Shown: piece after piece, positions 25,294 to 33,592 of the stretch | Layout: every line of letters starts with the position of its first letter | Numbering within the stretch: the stretch's first letter is position 1 | Assembly (NCBI RefSeq): GCF_001299635.1 | Contig: NZ_JRHN01000038.1 | Coordinates: 248,001 to 312,000, forward strand | DNA from: Clostridioides difficile | GTDB lineage: Bacteria > Bacillota > Clostridia > Peptostreptococcales > Peptostreptococcaceae | Length of the DNA: 64,000 nucleotides | Direction: 5' to 3' | Notes under the pieces: model-generated | Database searches by the model: none | Seen by the model: only the letters and a program-made list of their open reading frames with translations | What the model was told of the DNA's origin: nothing | Position numbers and translations under genes: made by a program

Positions 25294-26799
25294 CTAGACC
25301 ACATCCTCATTAACTACATCATCATTCATTCCATCTATATTAGTTGCTGGTTCTTCTATATCCATTAGTCCATTTTCTTCTTTTATCCTAAGAACTTCTT
25401 CTGCTTTCTTTTCATCACTCATAGTATCACCATAGAGTTCATCTACAGCCATTTCTGTACTCATTATTCCATAACTTTTAGCTTTACCTACTGTCTCAAC
25501 TACTGTATCAAAACTCGGTGTTGAGTATTCACCAAAACTTATAACTGGAGTATATTCTCCTATAGCTCTTTCATACAATAAATCATTAGCTTTAAGTACA
25601 GTTGATACTATCTCTGGTATAACTTCATTTAAAACATCTATTATTTTACCTCTAGTATATAGAGTCGTTTTTTCTTTTTCTCTTTGTGATTCTGCACTAT
25701 CCGTTTTCTTCAAATCAATACCAAGAGTGGCAGGTGATATAATACCTTGTAAACACATATCTATATTACTTGCATAGGTATTTACATATGCTTCATAATT
25801 AATTGATGGCTGCTGAATTTCTATTGTATTTTGAGAATCTTCAGCTAAACTAGATGCTATAGCTATATATTTATTATCAAATGAATTGGATTTAATAATT
25901 TCTCCTGTTACTGGATTTTTAGGAAGTAAACTTTCTGGTATATATTGTTTAACTCTTCCATCTCTAATAGCATCTACCCATTGGCTTATAGTTTCATCTA
26001 AAGCATCAAAGCTATCTGACTTACTATCAAATATACTTTTCCCTCTACCTAGCCATTTAGGTGATTTAAAAAACATCATAGGTACAGACATTAAAAAATC
26101 ACCTTCATAGGTGATATCTTCTAACTCTATAGTTTCATCTAACGTATTTAATGGAACTTCTTGACCTCTACTATTAGTCAATTTATTTATTATATATCCT
26201 TTTCCAAATATCTCAATTAAAGTGTATGTTGAATTATCTTTTGAATAGTCTGTAAGAAAATGTACTTCAGATAATCTACCTCTTTTAAATTTATACTCTA
26301 CTCTTTCACCACTATAATACTCTATAATTGGATTAGTAGTTATATCTGTATCTACTGTTATTTTAAAAGCTCCATCTCCAGCTACTAAAGTTTCAATAAT
26401 AGATTCTCCAATAAGCTTATTAAAATGATTATCTTTACTTATATCAGTCCATAAATTAGTCAATTCTTCTGTATCAAGTTCTATTTTATCCATATCAGCT
26501 ACAACTATATCTGCCAATCTCTCAGCAATCATAGCAGGAATCCCTGAATGTACTTTTCTAACATTAAAATCAGAACTAGGTACAGCTGCCCAGAATCTAG
26601 ACTTACTTACTAAATCATTGGCAGTCTTTTTAAAAAATTGGTCTAATTCAGAAGGTTCTCCTCTATACCAAATTCTATTTTTCATTATATTCCCATTAAA
26701 CCCCAATGGCTCTTTTATTGTAATTTCCCTATCAATAGCTGGTTGTATATTAAGTAATTTTATAGCTGTTTTAGTAGCCATATCTTTTAACCACCCCAC
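25294..26799 (-). CDS. Portal protein (SPP1 gp6-like)
   Basis: The 501-aa protein starts at a GTG behind GGAGG. It has the portal pattern: NRIWYRGEPSELDQFFK near the N-terminus, FWAAVPSSDFNVRKVHSGIP, IVETLVAGDGAFKITVDTD and IISPATLGIDLKKTDSAESQREKEKTT in the C-terminal part. It forms the dodecameric DNA channel of the head. It lies between the large terminase subunit (4 bp gap) and the MuF gene, the standard order. Confidence 0.9.
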   Translation of the reverse strand: MGWLKDMATKTAIKLLNIQPAIDREITIKEPLGFNGNIMKNRIWYRGEPSELDQFFKKTANDLVSKSRFWAAVPSSDFNVRKVHSGIPAMIAERLADIVVADMDKIELDTEELTNLWTDISKDNHFNKLIGESIIETLVAGDGAFKITVDTDITTNPIIEYYSGERVEYKFKRGRLSEVHFLTDYSKDNSTYTLIEIFGKGYIINKLTNSRGQEVPLNTLDETIELEDITYEGDFLMSVPMMFFKSPKWLGRGKSIFDSKSDSFDALDETISQWVDAIRDGRVKQYIPESLLPKNPVTGEIIKSNSFDNKYIAIASSLAEDSQNTIEIQQPSINYEAYVNTYASNIDMCLQGIISPATLGIDLKKTDSAESQREKEKTTLYTRGKIIDVLNEVIPEIVSTVLKANDLLYERAIGEYTPVISFGEYSTPSFDTVVETVGKAKSYGIMSTEMAVDELYGDTMSDEKKAEEVLRIKEENGLMDIEEPATNIDGMNDDVVNEDVV

Positions 26800-26803
26800 A
26801 TTC

Positions 26804-28129
26804 TTAAACCTCCAATCTCTTTTTAAATGGTTGTATTGAATACTCTGAACTATCTAGGCAATCAACAGGATAGCTTCCATCATCAACACGAACCCAATTT
26901 CCCTTTGATTTTTCATCATCATCCCATATTGCATTTTCAATAGCTTCTATCCATTTATTTAAATGTTTCATAATCTTATATCTACCTTGATTTATTAGTA
27001 TATTTACAAGCCTTATTCTGTCTACTATCCCATCTTTTTTGTAGCTTGGTGTTACTTGGATATTTATACCTCTTCGTTTCAATTCATTACTTAGAGATTG
27101 TCTAAATAATTTATCTGCACTTTCACAGAATATATAGGTAGAAAATAAAAAATGAGGATAGGTATCTGACCACTCCTCAATCTTATCGACTATTTCTTTT
27201 GCATATCTATCATGTGTATAACCATGATTCTTTCCTTGTTTATGATAATATCCATCTAACTCTATAATCTCATTATAGCCTTTAGTAAAACCTGTTAGAG
27301 TGGCTACAGTTGCATCTGTACCACCAATATCTATGCCTATACTAAATTCAATAAATGTTATATTATTATCTTTTATATAGTTTCTATCTATAACAACTTC
27401 ACTCTTTTTATATCCAGTATATATTCTTCCTGTTGCTGCTACTCTTCTTCCTAATATGTCAGCTTGGTACCAAAGTGATGTTTTATCATAGGTTCTTAAA
27501 ACTTCTTTTAATACATTATTATTTATGCTTAAATTATCTTTTATAGTGAAATGTGAATAATTATATCCCTCATTCTCTCCACTATTTTTCAATTCATCCT
27601 GATAATCTAATATATCTCTATAAAACCAATGACTTGGTGAAAATGGATTTAAATCAAAGAATAACTGTCTTTTGCTACTTGCTAGTGTTCTATCAAAAAC
27701 TTCTTGTACAAATGATTGGTGACACTCATTTACTTCTGATATATAGACTGTTCCATATGAGTTCCCTTTTATTCTTGCTGCATCATTTGCTTTTCCTCCA
27801 CCTGCAATAATGATAATCTTCTCTCCAGTTAAAGTTTGAATATATAATGCGTCTCTATTTTTATATTCACCTTCTCTACATCTACCTTCAAATAGATATT
27901 GCAAACCAAAACCATTACTATCTGTAATGTTCATCTTAGCAGCTCCTAATGAAACACCTGCTACTAAATGTAATTTATCTGGATGAACCTCTAAACACAT
28001 AGAATAAGCTATCAAATTTATAATATTCTTACCAGCTCTTTTCCCACCCTCTAAAACATTTAACCAACTATCTTTACTTTTCCTTATGTACTCTGTTTGT
28101 CTTTTTGTTAGTGGAGAATAGTTAATCAT
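26804..28129 (-). CDS. Terminase large subunit
   Basis: The 441-aa protein has the ATPase module in its first 200 residues: a Walker-A-like GGKRAGKN near residue 29, a Walker-B-like TVYISEVNE and the coupling region DLNPFSPSHWFYRD. The C-terminal RNase-H-like nuclease begins at SIGIDIGGTDATVATLTG with metal-binding aspartates. This PBSX/SPP1-type enzyme cuts and packages phage DNA. It overlaps the small subunit gene by 8 bp. Confidence 0.92.
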   Translation of the reverse strand: MINYSPLTKRQTEYIRKSKDSWLNVLEGGKRAGKNIINLIAYSMCLEVHPDKLHLVAGVSLGAAKMNITDSNGFGLQYLFEGRCREGEYKNRDALYIQTLTGEKIIIIAGGGKANDAARIKGNSYGTVYISEVNECHQSFVQEVFDRTLASSKRQLFFDLNPFSPSHWFYRDILDYQDELKNSGENEGYNYSHFTIKDNLSINNNVLKEVLRTYDKTSLWYQADILGRRVAATGRIYTGYKKSEVVIDRNYIKDNNITFIEFSIGIDIGGTDATVATLTGFTKGYNEIIELDGYYHKQGKNHGYTHDRYAKEIVDKIEEWSDTYPHFLFSTYIFCESADKLFRQSLSNELKRRGINIQVTPSYKKDGIVDRIRLVNILINQGRYKIMKHLNKWIEAIENAIWDDDEKSKGNWVRVDDGSYPVDCLDSSEYSIQPFKKRLEV

Positions 28130-28829
28130 TTTCTATAATCCTTTCTTCTACTGGATTATTTATCAAATCTGCAAGAGCTGTTATCTGTGAATTGATATTA
28201 ATATTATCTTTATTTGGTATTTTAGATTTTAATATTTCAATTCTTTGTTTTTGTTCTTCTGTTGCTAGATTCCAATCTTTATGAATCATATTATCATACT
28301 GCTTTATAAGACTTCTAAGTTCACTCATAGCTCTTGATTGAGCGTTAAGAAAAGAAGCTTGTCTATCCCATGAGAATTGAAATTCATATTGTATTTCTTC
28401 TCCAAACTCTGTTGTTTTTTCTTTTTTGACTTCTTTTATCATTTCTTCCTTATCTTTAACATACATTATCTTTTGTGCTCTTATTATTGCCGCATATTGA
28501 ATTGTTATCTGTTCCCAAAGAATATCAAATTTATCTTTTATGGATATTTCTTGTATTAATTCTCTAGTTTCTTCAGGTAGATATTTTGAGAAGAAACCAA
28601 ACTTTTCAGCGTTCTTATTGCCAGGAGGACCAGTAGCATTTTTATTACCAAAGGGCGCACCTCTCTTTTTGGTTGCAACTTTTTTTGGTTGATTGCAACC
28701 TTTTTGTTTCCAGTACCTAGTTGCCCATGATTTCACAGTTGATAAACTTACATTATGCTTCTCAGCTATTTCCTTGTATTTAAGCCCTTTTAAGTAATCT
28801 TCATGGGCTAAATCTGCCTTTTCATTCAT
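28122..28829 (-). CDS. Terminase small subunit
   Basis: The frame opens at 28853, but GAGGTGGTGGT sets the ATG at 28829 (MNEKADLAHEDYLKGLKYKEI), giving 235 aa. The N-terminal helix-turn-helix (YKEIAEKHNVSLSTVKSWATRYW) binds the packaging site; the KRGAPFGNKNATGPPGNKNAEKFG motif is diagnostic for this family. The C-terminal half should form the oligomer and contact the large subunit. A terminator lies just upstream, so it begins a separate transcription unit. Confidence 0.9.
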   Translation of the reverse strand: MNEKADLAHEDYLKGLKYKEIAEKHNVSLSTVKSWATRYWKQKGCNQPKKVATKKRGAPFGNKNATGPPGNKNAEKFGFFSKYLPEETRELIQEISIKDKFDILWEQITIQYAAIIRAQKIMYVKDKEEMIKEVKKEKTTEFGEEIQYEFQFSWDRQASFLNAQSRAMSELRSLIKQYDNMIHKDWNLATEEQKQRIEILKSKIPNKDNININSQITALADLINNPVEERIIEND

Positions 28830-28862
28830 ACCACCACCTCGTTTATTTGTCATTTTGGGAAT

Positions 28863-28890
28863 AAAAAAAGAACTCTATTTGGAGTTCTTT
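28863..28890 (-). terminator. Rho-independent terminator before the terminase genes
   Basis: Minus-strand AAAGAACTC and GAGTTCTTT form a stem around a five-base loop, followed by TTTTATTCC. It lies between the small PC4-like gene and the packaging operon. Confidence 0.85.
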
Positions 28891-28929
28891 TATATAACTT
28901 TAATCAATTTTTGAAATCTACTATTAGAG

Positions 28930-29193
28930 TTATTCTTCATCTTCTTCTGCCATTAACTTTTCCATTGCTTGTATAACTCTCTTGTAGTCATCTGTCCCTA
29001 TTGGATATGATGGACTTCTACGTCCAGATATTTTTCCACCATAAGACATTTGTACTTTTAAAACTCTATGAGGAGCATCTTCCCATATTTCTGTCCCAAT
29101 AGATACAACATACTCTGCATTTCCATGTGCATGCAATTCAGATGCCTTTACCCTAATAATTTTTTCGTTTTCAGGAGTAAAAACTTTCGCCAT
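28930..29193 (-). CDS. Small phage protein, possibly PC4/YdbC-like
   Basis: The 87-aa protein (MAKVFTPENEKIIRVKASEL) contains the compact beta pattern VLKVQMSYGGKISGRRSPSY with a C-terminal helix (DDYKRVIQAMEKLMAEEDEE). This resembles single-stranded-DNA-binding PC4-like YdbC proteins, which occur in phages; the likeness is moderate. It has its own RBS (GGAAG) and a terminator and sits between regulation and packaging genes, so a role in late transcription or DNA handling is possible. Confidence 0.6.
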   Translation of the reverse strand: MAKVFTPENEKIIRVKASELHAHGNAEYVVSIGTEIWEDAPHRVLKVQMSYGGKISGRRSPSYPIGTDDYKRVIQAMEKLMAEEDEE

Positions 29194-29375
29194 AATATAA
29201 TCACTTCCTTCCTAATAATATTATAGTGCTCTAGGACTATAGTAAAGTCAAGCAATATCTATGATTCCTTAGAATTTAATTTTACTAGCTTTTTAATTCA
29301 TATGTAGATACTCTTTTAAATAAATTGTTTATTTTAATTTCACTAGTTAATTTTATCACTTGTTTATCTCTCTAT

Positions 29376-29719
29376 TCAAGATGGCTTTCTGTTTTTTAAC
29401 CAAAATATCTGTGCTGTAGTATCTGGTACTACATGTTTTTTAACTCTCTTAGTTTCTTGGCCTCCTTCATAGATTACTTCATCATACTCATAACCTAATG
29501 CTCTTTTTAGTAAGGCCTTTTCAACCTGTCCAGCAATCACTTCTTTCCCTTTTTTTAGGGCATCAGATATATTAGAATACTTCTTTTGCCATTGATTAAA
29601 AGTTTCTACAGTTATACCTATATTGTTACATATTTGTTCATTGTTAAGTCCCTCTCTTGACCATCCTTCAATCTTAATTAACCCTTCTTCTGTTATCCAG
29701 TATTCATATTTTTCTACAT
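29376..29719 (-). pseudogene. Frameshifted phage HTH protein (terminase-small-like)
   Basis: An ATG at 29719 sits behind GAGGTGGGT at ideal distance, but its next codon is TAG. One frame over, 112 codons read VEKYEYWITEEGLIKIEGWS, REGLNNEQICNNIGITVETF and KKYSNISDALKKGKEV, a typical phage helix-turn-helix protein. Inserting one G after the ATG (giving ATG GTA GAA) would restore M-V-E-K. The most likely cause is a one-base deletion in the second codon. No alternative start is found near the 5' end of the open frame, so the gene appears inactive. Confidence 0.75.
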
Positions 29720-29748
29720 ACCCACCTCATTTTTTATACTACTAATAA

Positions 29749-30489
29749 TTAATCAAATATTGTATCTATCCTTTCTTTTGTTTCAGAATAATGAGTCATC
29801 ATTTTTTTCTTAATATATTCCATGAATACTTCATCTCTTTGTATTCCATAACTGAAAACTAACATTATATGCCATGTGACCAATTTATCACATTCTTCAA
29901 AATCATAAACATCTAAACTCTCAACAAATTTTTCAAATTCCTTAATACTTACTTTATTTATTTTTTTAAATGAGATTAATGTAAAATAAAGTGCATTAAT
30001 ATGGATTTTTTCAATTTCAGAGTATCTATAGCCTAAATTTTCACAAATTTTTATATATCTTTCAAACATGTATTTATAATTGTAATTGTTTTCGTTAGAT
30101 TCACAGTCCTTTATTTTTTCCATCTGAATAGACCCTGAAACACTACTCATAATTTTACTTTGAAATTCTTCATTCTTAGAACTTATATTTTCTAATTTAT
30201 TAGTTGCACCTTCAACGTTTTCAACTACATCTTCTAATTTTTTAGATATATTTAAAAGACCATCTTTAGTGTTATCTGATTTAGTCTCTCCTATTAAGGT
30301 TAATATAATTGCTAAAACAGATAATATTATTCCTGATAGAGTTGCCCCAAAAGCAATCCATTGTGATAAATCTTTATTATCATATCCTCTATCTGTTATA
30401 ACAACCACTAATGCTAATATTAATATAACTATAATATAAAACATGTGAACTTTCAGTTTATCTTTTGAAAAAATTTTATCTGAATCCAT
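29749..30489 (-). CDS. Two-TM membrane protein with coiled coil and cytosolic helical domain
   Basis: The 246-aa protein has two adjacent membrane segments (about residues 15-34, FYIIVILILALVVVITD, and 44-66, WIAFGATLSGIILSVLAIIL), then a coiled coil (about 75-115, LLNISKKLEDVVENVEGATNKL) and a helical soluble domain (about 130-246). It is not a known structural or replication protein. It occupies the accessory slot between late regulator and terminase, where superinfection-exclusion and abortive-infection genes often lie. It begins with ATG behind GGGAGAG. The function is unknown. Confidence 0.6.
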   Translation of the reverse strand: MDSDKIFSKDKLKVHMFYIIVILILALVVVITDRGYDNKDLSQWIAFGATLSGIILSVLAIILTLIGETKSDNTKDGLLNISKKLEDVVENVEGATNKLENISSKNEEFQSKIMSSVSGSIQMEKIKDCESNENNYNYKYMFERYIKICENLGYRYSEIEKIHINALYFTLISFKKINKVSIKEFEKFVESLDVYDFEECDKLVTWHIMLVFSYGIQRDEVFMEYIKKKMMTHYSETKERIDTIFD

Positions 30490-30549
30490 AATTCACACTC
30501 TCCCTCCAAAGTATAAAATTCAACTTCAAAGGTCAATATCCTTTAAAAA

Positions 30550-30894
30550 CTATTCGACAATTACAAAATAATTCTGAATACTGCTAGTTCCACCAACATT
30601 GCTTCCTTTATTTTCTATTAAAAATTAATCTCCGTTTTTATTTAAAGATAGCTCTATCTCTTTAAAATCATTTCCATATGTACAATCTATTATTTTTATA
30701 CCATCTACATATTTATGATTTAATTTATAATCATATATTTCTTTATAATATCTAAGTTTACTATCAAAGTTTATATTTTGAATAATTATTATTTCTTCAC
30801 TTGAGTATTCTGTTATATTTATTTTTAAACTTATATATTTTTTATCTAACAACTTTGCTTTACAAAAGATTTCCTCTAGATTAATCATATCCAT
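30550..30894 (-). CDS. Small phage protein, probably shortened by a stop codon
   Basis: The intact frame is 30625..30894 (89 aa, MDMINLEEIFCKAKLLDKKY ... IELSLNKNGD). After its TAA the same frame continues for another 24 codons as FLIENKGSNVGGTSS then IQNYFVIVE before TAG at 30552..30550, text with a coding look. One nonsense mutation may therefore have removed the C-terminus. The protein has an alternating beta pattern and no known motif. A strong bidirectional terminator lies just upstream of the gene. Confidence 0.55.
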
Positions 30895-30919
30895 TTTTTA
30901 TTCTCCTTTGTTTAAAAAA

Positions 30920-30955
30920 GAAAAAGACTAAGTCGGGGGTAACTTAGTCTTTTTC
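30920..30955. terminator. Strong bidirectional terminator
   Basis: AAAAAGACTAAGT (30921..30933) and ACTTAGTCTTTTT (30942..30954) are perfect arms around eight bases, giving T-runs on both strands. It ends the ArpU-like regulator transcript on the minus strand. Confidence 0.9.
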
Positions 30956-31033
30956 AAGGTGGAATATATTATACACTTGTTTCATACTATCATTATAACT
31001 TATATAAAATAACAATAAAATATCATCATTTTA

Positions 31034-31513
31034 TCACAGTTTTATTTTTAGACCATCTACTCCAAATAGGTATATTCCAAGCTCTTTAACCATTTCATTC
31101 ACCCAACGTCTTACAGTTGCTACTCCACAATGTAAAAGTTCTGCTATATCCTCATATGTTTTTTCCTTAAAAAAATATAACTCTAAAGCTTTGTATTTTT
31201 CTAAAGACTGCAATTTATTTTGTGTTGCTTTTAAAGTTTCTAATGCCATATCTATATGTGCTACCATAATTAAGGTTTTTGCTTTACTTCTTTTAATGCT
31301 TAATATATATAAATCTTCTGTATCTAGACATAGTAAATCATCATAATCACTTTTAATATCTTCAATATCACTAATAGAATTCGCAATATGACTTGTTAAA
31401 TCATTATAATGCTTTAATAAAAGCTTAGTATTATGAAAGACTTCTCTTTTTTTATTTTCTTTTTCTTCTTTTCTTAATTCTCTTACAATTTCTTTTATAC
31501 TTTCTTTATCCAC
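31034..31513 (-). CDS. ArpU/RinA-like late transcription regulator
   Basis: The 159-aa protein starts at GTG after GAGGGAG. It has the long helical N-terminal half and the C-terminal sigma-4-like helix-turn-helix (LYFFKEKTYEDIAELLHCGVATVRRWVNEMV) seen in ArpU/RinA-type proteins. These activate late gene operons of Gram-positive phages. It is the last gene of the early operon and ends at a strong terminator, upstream of the packaging genes it would control. Confidence 0.8.
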   Translation of the reverse strand: MDKESIKEIVRELRKEEKENKKREVFHNTKLLLKHYNDLTSHIANSISDIEDIKSDYDDLLCLDTEDLYILSIKRSKAKTLIMVAHIDMALETLKATQNKLQSLEKYKALELYFFKEKTYEDIAELLHCGVATVRRWVNEMVKELGIYLFGVDGLKIKL

Positions 31514-31643
31514 TTAAACCACTCCCTCTTGCTCTCCTTGAACATCTTCTACTGCAATATATGACTTTAGAGTTATCTAATTTATAAAATCTTTTTCCAC
31601 AATAAAGACATATTACTATTTTACCTGGGCTTATAAGTTCCAT
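31506..31643 (-). CDS. Small zinc-finger protein (45 aa)
   Basis: A 45-codon frame (MELISPGKIVICLYCGKRFY, then YCSRRCSRRARGSGLSG) contains CxxC and CxxxC pairs suited to bind one zinc ion. It starts 23 bp after the helicase stop codon and overlaps the ArpU-like gene by 8 bp, so it is embedded in the operon. Its RBS is weak (AAAAGAAAAG), and translation may depend on coupling. The function is unknown; a nucleic-acid binding role is plausible. Confidence 0.65.
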   Translation of the reverse strand: MELISPGKIVICLYCGKRFYKLDNSKVIYCSRRCSRRARGSGLSG

Positions 31644-31666
31644 CTTTTCTTTTTACTTTCATATTC

Positions 31667-33037
31667 TCACTCCCCATATTCTTTTAACTTAGCTTTTACT
31701 GCTTCAAGTAATGCACTTTGTTCTTTATCCTTATTCTCTAGAGCCTCCATTACTTGTTCATCTATTGTACCTTTACAGATTAGATGATTGATAATAACAG
31801 TTTCCCTTTGACCTTGTCTATAAAGCCTTGCATTAGCTTGTTGGTACAGTTCTAAGCTCCAAGTTAATCCAAACCAAACAATTATACTTCCACCTGATTG
31901 TAAATTAAGTCCATGTCCTGTACTTGCTGGATGACAAAGTAATAATTGTATTTTGCCATTATTCCAATCTTGTATATCTTTTGAGTTTTCTATTGTTCTT
32001 GGTTTTAAACTCTTAAACTCTTTCATCAAACGTCTATAATCATGTTTATAATTATAAAAAACTATAATAGGTTTCCCATTTGAAACATCTATAATTTCTT
32101 TTAGGGCTTCTAATTTTTCTCTATGAAGTTCCTTTACATTTTTATCATTATCATAAATTGCTCCATTAGCTAATTGTAAAAGTTTATTTGCTACTACAGC
32201 TGCTGATGAAGCAGTTATTATATCTTTATCTAATTCTAATATTTTCTCTCTTTCTAGTTCTTTGTAATATTTAAGTATTTTACTATCAAGATGTATTTCA
32301 ATTTTATTTTCTATTTTTCTAGGCATATTCAAATAATCTTCTGCTTTTAAGCTTATACAAATATCTTTTATTTTATTATGTATTGTATTTTCTGCTCCAT
32401 CTTTAGGTTGCCAATTATATATAGCTCCTGTTTGATAATTTTTTTGTCCTGGTTCAAAATATCGTTCTTTATATCCTGTAATAGTTTTGCCTAGTCTTTC
32501 ACCCCTATCAAGTAAATACATCTGTGGCCACAAATCTATTAAACTATTTGGTGTTGGTGTACCAGTAAGCCCAACTACTCTTTTAGTTAAAGGCAATACT
32601 CTCTTTAAACTTTTAAATCGTTGTGCTTTATTTGATTTAAAAGAACTAAGTTCATCTATCACAACCATATCAAATGGCCATTTACTTTTATAAAAATCCA
32701 CTATCCAAGATACCATTTCCCTATTTATTATATAAATATCTGAGTCCACACTTAAAGCTTTTACTCTATCTAATTTACTACCAAGAACTTTAGACACTTT
32801 CAAACGCTTTAGATGCTCCCATTTTCTTACTTCACTACTCCAGGTATCTCTTGCAACTCTTAAAGGTGCTATAACTAAAACTTTTGATATCTCAAAGTAA
32901 TCATACATTAATTCATTTATAGCTGTTAAAGTACAGACTGTTTTACCTAATCCCATATCTAATAGTAAACCTATATTATTATTATCTATAGTTTTTCTAA
33001 TTGTGTACTCTTGGTATGGATGTGGTTTAAATTCCAT
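31667..33037 (-). CDS. Phage SNF2/DEAD-box helicase
   Basis: The 456-aa protein has Walker A DMGLGKTV (about residues 28-35), motif Ia VLVIAPLRVARDTW, a DEL(S/H)-type box MVVIDELSSFK, motif III VVGLTGTPTPNS and the C-terminal domain with SGGSIIVWFGLTWSLELYQQANARLYRQGQ. This is the compact SNF2-like helicase found beside VRR-NUC and VapE genes in siphovirus replication modules. It overlaps the VRR-NUC gene by 52 bp. Confidence 0.92.
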   Translation of the reverse strand: MEFKPHPYQEYTIRKTIDNNNIGLLLDMGLGKTVCTLTAINELMYDYFEISKVLVIAPLRVARDTWSSEVRKWEHLKRLKVSKVLGSKLDRVKALSVDSDIYIINREMVSWIVDFYKSKWPFDMVVIDELSSFKSNKAQRFKSLKRVLPLTKRVVGLTGTPTPNSLIDLWPQMYLLDRGERLGKTITGYKERYFEPGQKNYQTGAIYNWQPKDGAENTIHNKIKDICISLKAEDYLNMPRKIENKIEIHLDSKILKYYKELEREKILELDKDIITASSAAVVANKLLQLANGAIYDNDKNVKELHREKLEALKEIIDVSNGKPIIVFYNYKHDYRRLMKEFKSLKPRTIENSKDIQDWNNGKIQLLLCHPASTGHGLNLQSGGSIIVWFGLTWSLELYQQANARLYRQGQRETVIINHLICKGTIDEQVMEALENKDKEQSALLEAVKAKLKEYGE

Positions 33038-33312
33038 CCCTTAACCTCCTTGATAAAATCATCTATCTCTTTTAATGTACTTACACACTTAACTTTAAAT
33101 CCTAACTCTCTTAATTCTCGCATTTTATACTGTTGAAGCTTACTTGGTTTTTTACCTGGTGCTTTAAGTTCTACAAATATAACATGTCCTTCTGGTAATA
33201 AGACAATCCTATCTGGCACACCTGCTTCCCCTGGTGAAATAAATTTCATAGCTTTTCCACCTAACAACTCAATCTCTTTTTTAAGTCTTTTTTCTATTTT
33301 TAATTCTAACAA
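32986..33312 (-). CDS. VRR-NUC domain nuclease
   Basis: The 108-aa protein starts at TTG after AAGGAAG. The nuclease core is visible: GEAGVPDRIVLLPEGHVIFVELKAPGKKPSKLQ, with catalytic D and ExK. Stand-alone VRR-NUC proteins act on branched DNA in phage replication and recombination. It overlaps the downstream helicase by 52 bp, and an iteron cluster lies directly upstream. Confidence 0.9.
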   Translation of the reverse strand: MLELKIEKRLKKEIELLGGKAMKFISPGEAGVPDRIVLLPEGHVIFVELKAPGKKPSKLQQYKMRELRELGFKVKCVSTLKEIDDFIKEVKGWNLNHIHTKSTQLEKL

Positions 33313-33335
33313 AATATCACTTCCTTAAATTTAGG

Positions 33336-33592
33336 TGTCTACAATGTCTACAGATTTTCTATATATATGTATATATGCATATTAGGTATACTCATATATA
33401 TACGTATATGCCTAATATTACTTTTATTACTTTATATATAATTTTTGTAGACATTGTAGACGTTAGTATTCCATACATTGCAATATCTATATTTTAGGTG
33501 TCTACAGAAGTGTCTACAAAGCTATTTTTTCTGTAGACATTGTAGACACCTACCTATTTTACATAAATTTAGTAAAACTTACTTTGTAGACA
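33336..33592. repeat. Cluster of TGTCTACA/TGTAGACA sites, candidate phage origin
   Basis: Eight exact copies and one variant of an octamer occur in 257 bp: TGTCTACA at 33336, 33345, 33499 and 33511; TGTAGACA at 33446, 33532, 33541 and 33585; TGTAGACG at 33455. Three pairs are spaced exactly 9 bp. The doublets at 33332..33353 and 33531..33552 are exact inverted copies over 22 bp. Between the first doublet and 33445 lies an A/T-only-like stretch with a palindrome (ATTAGG ... CCTAAT). Iterons next to an AT-rich unwinding region, beside the VapE primase/helicase gene, fit a replication origin. No ORF is present. Confidence 0.75.
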
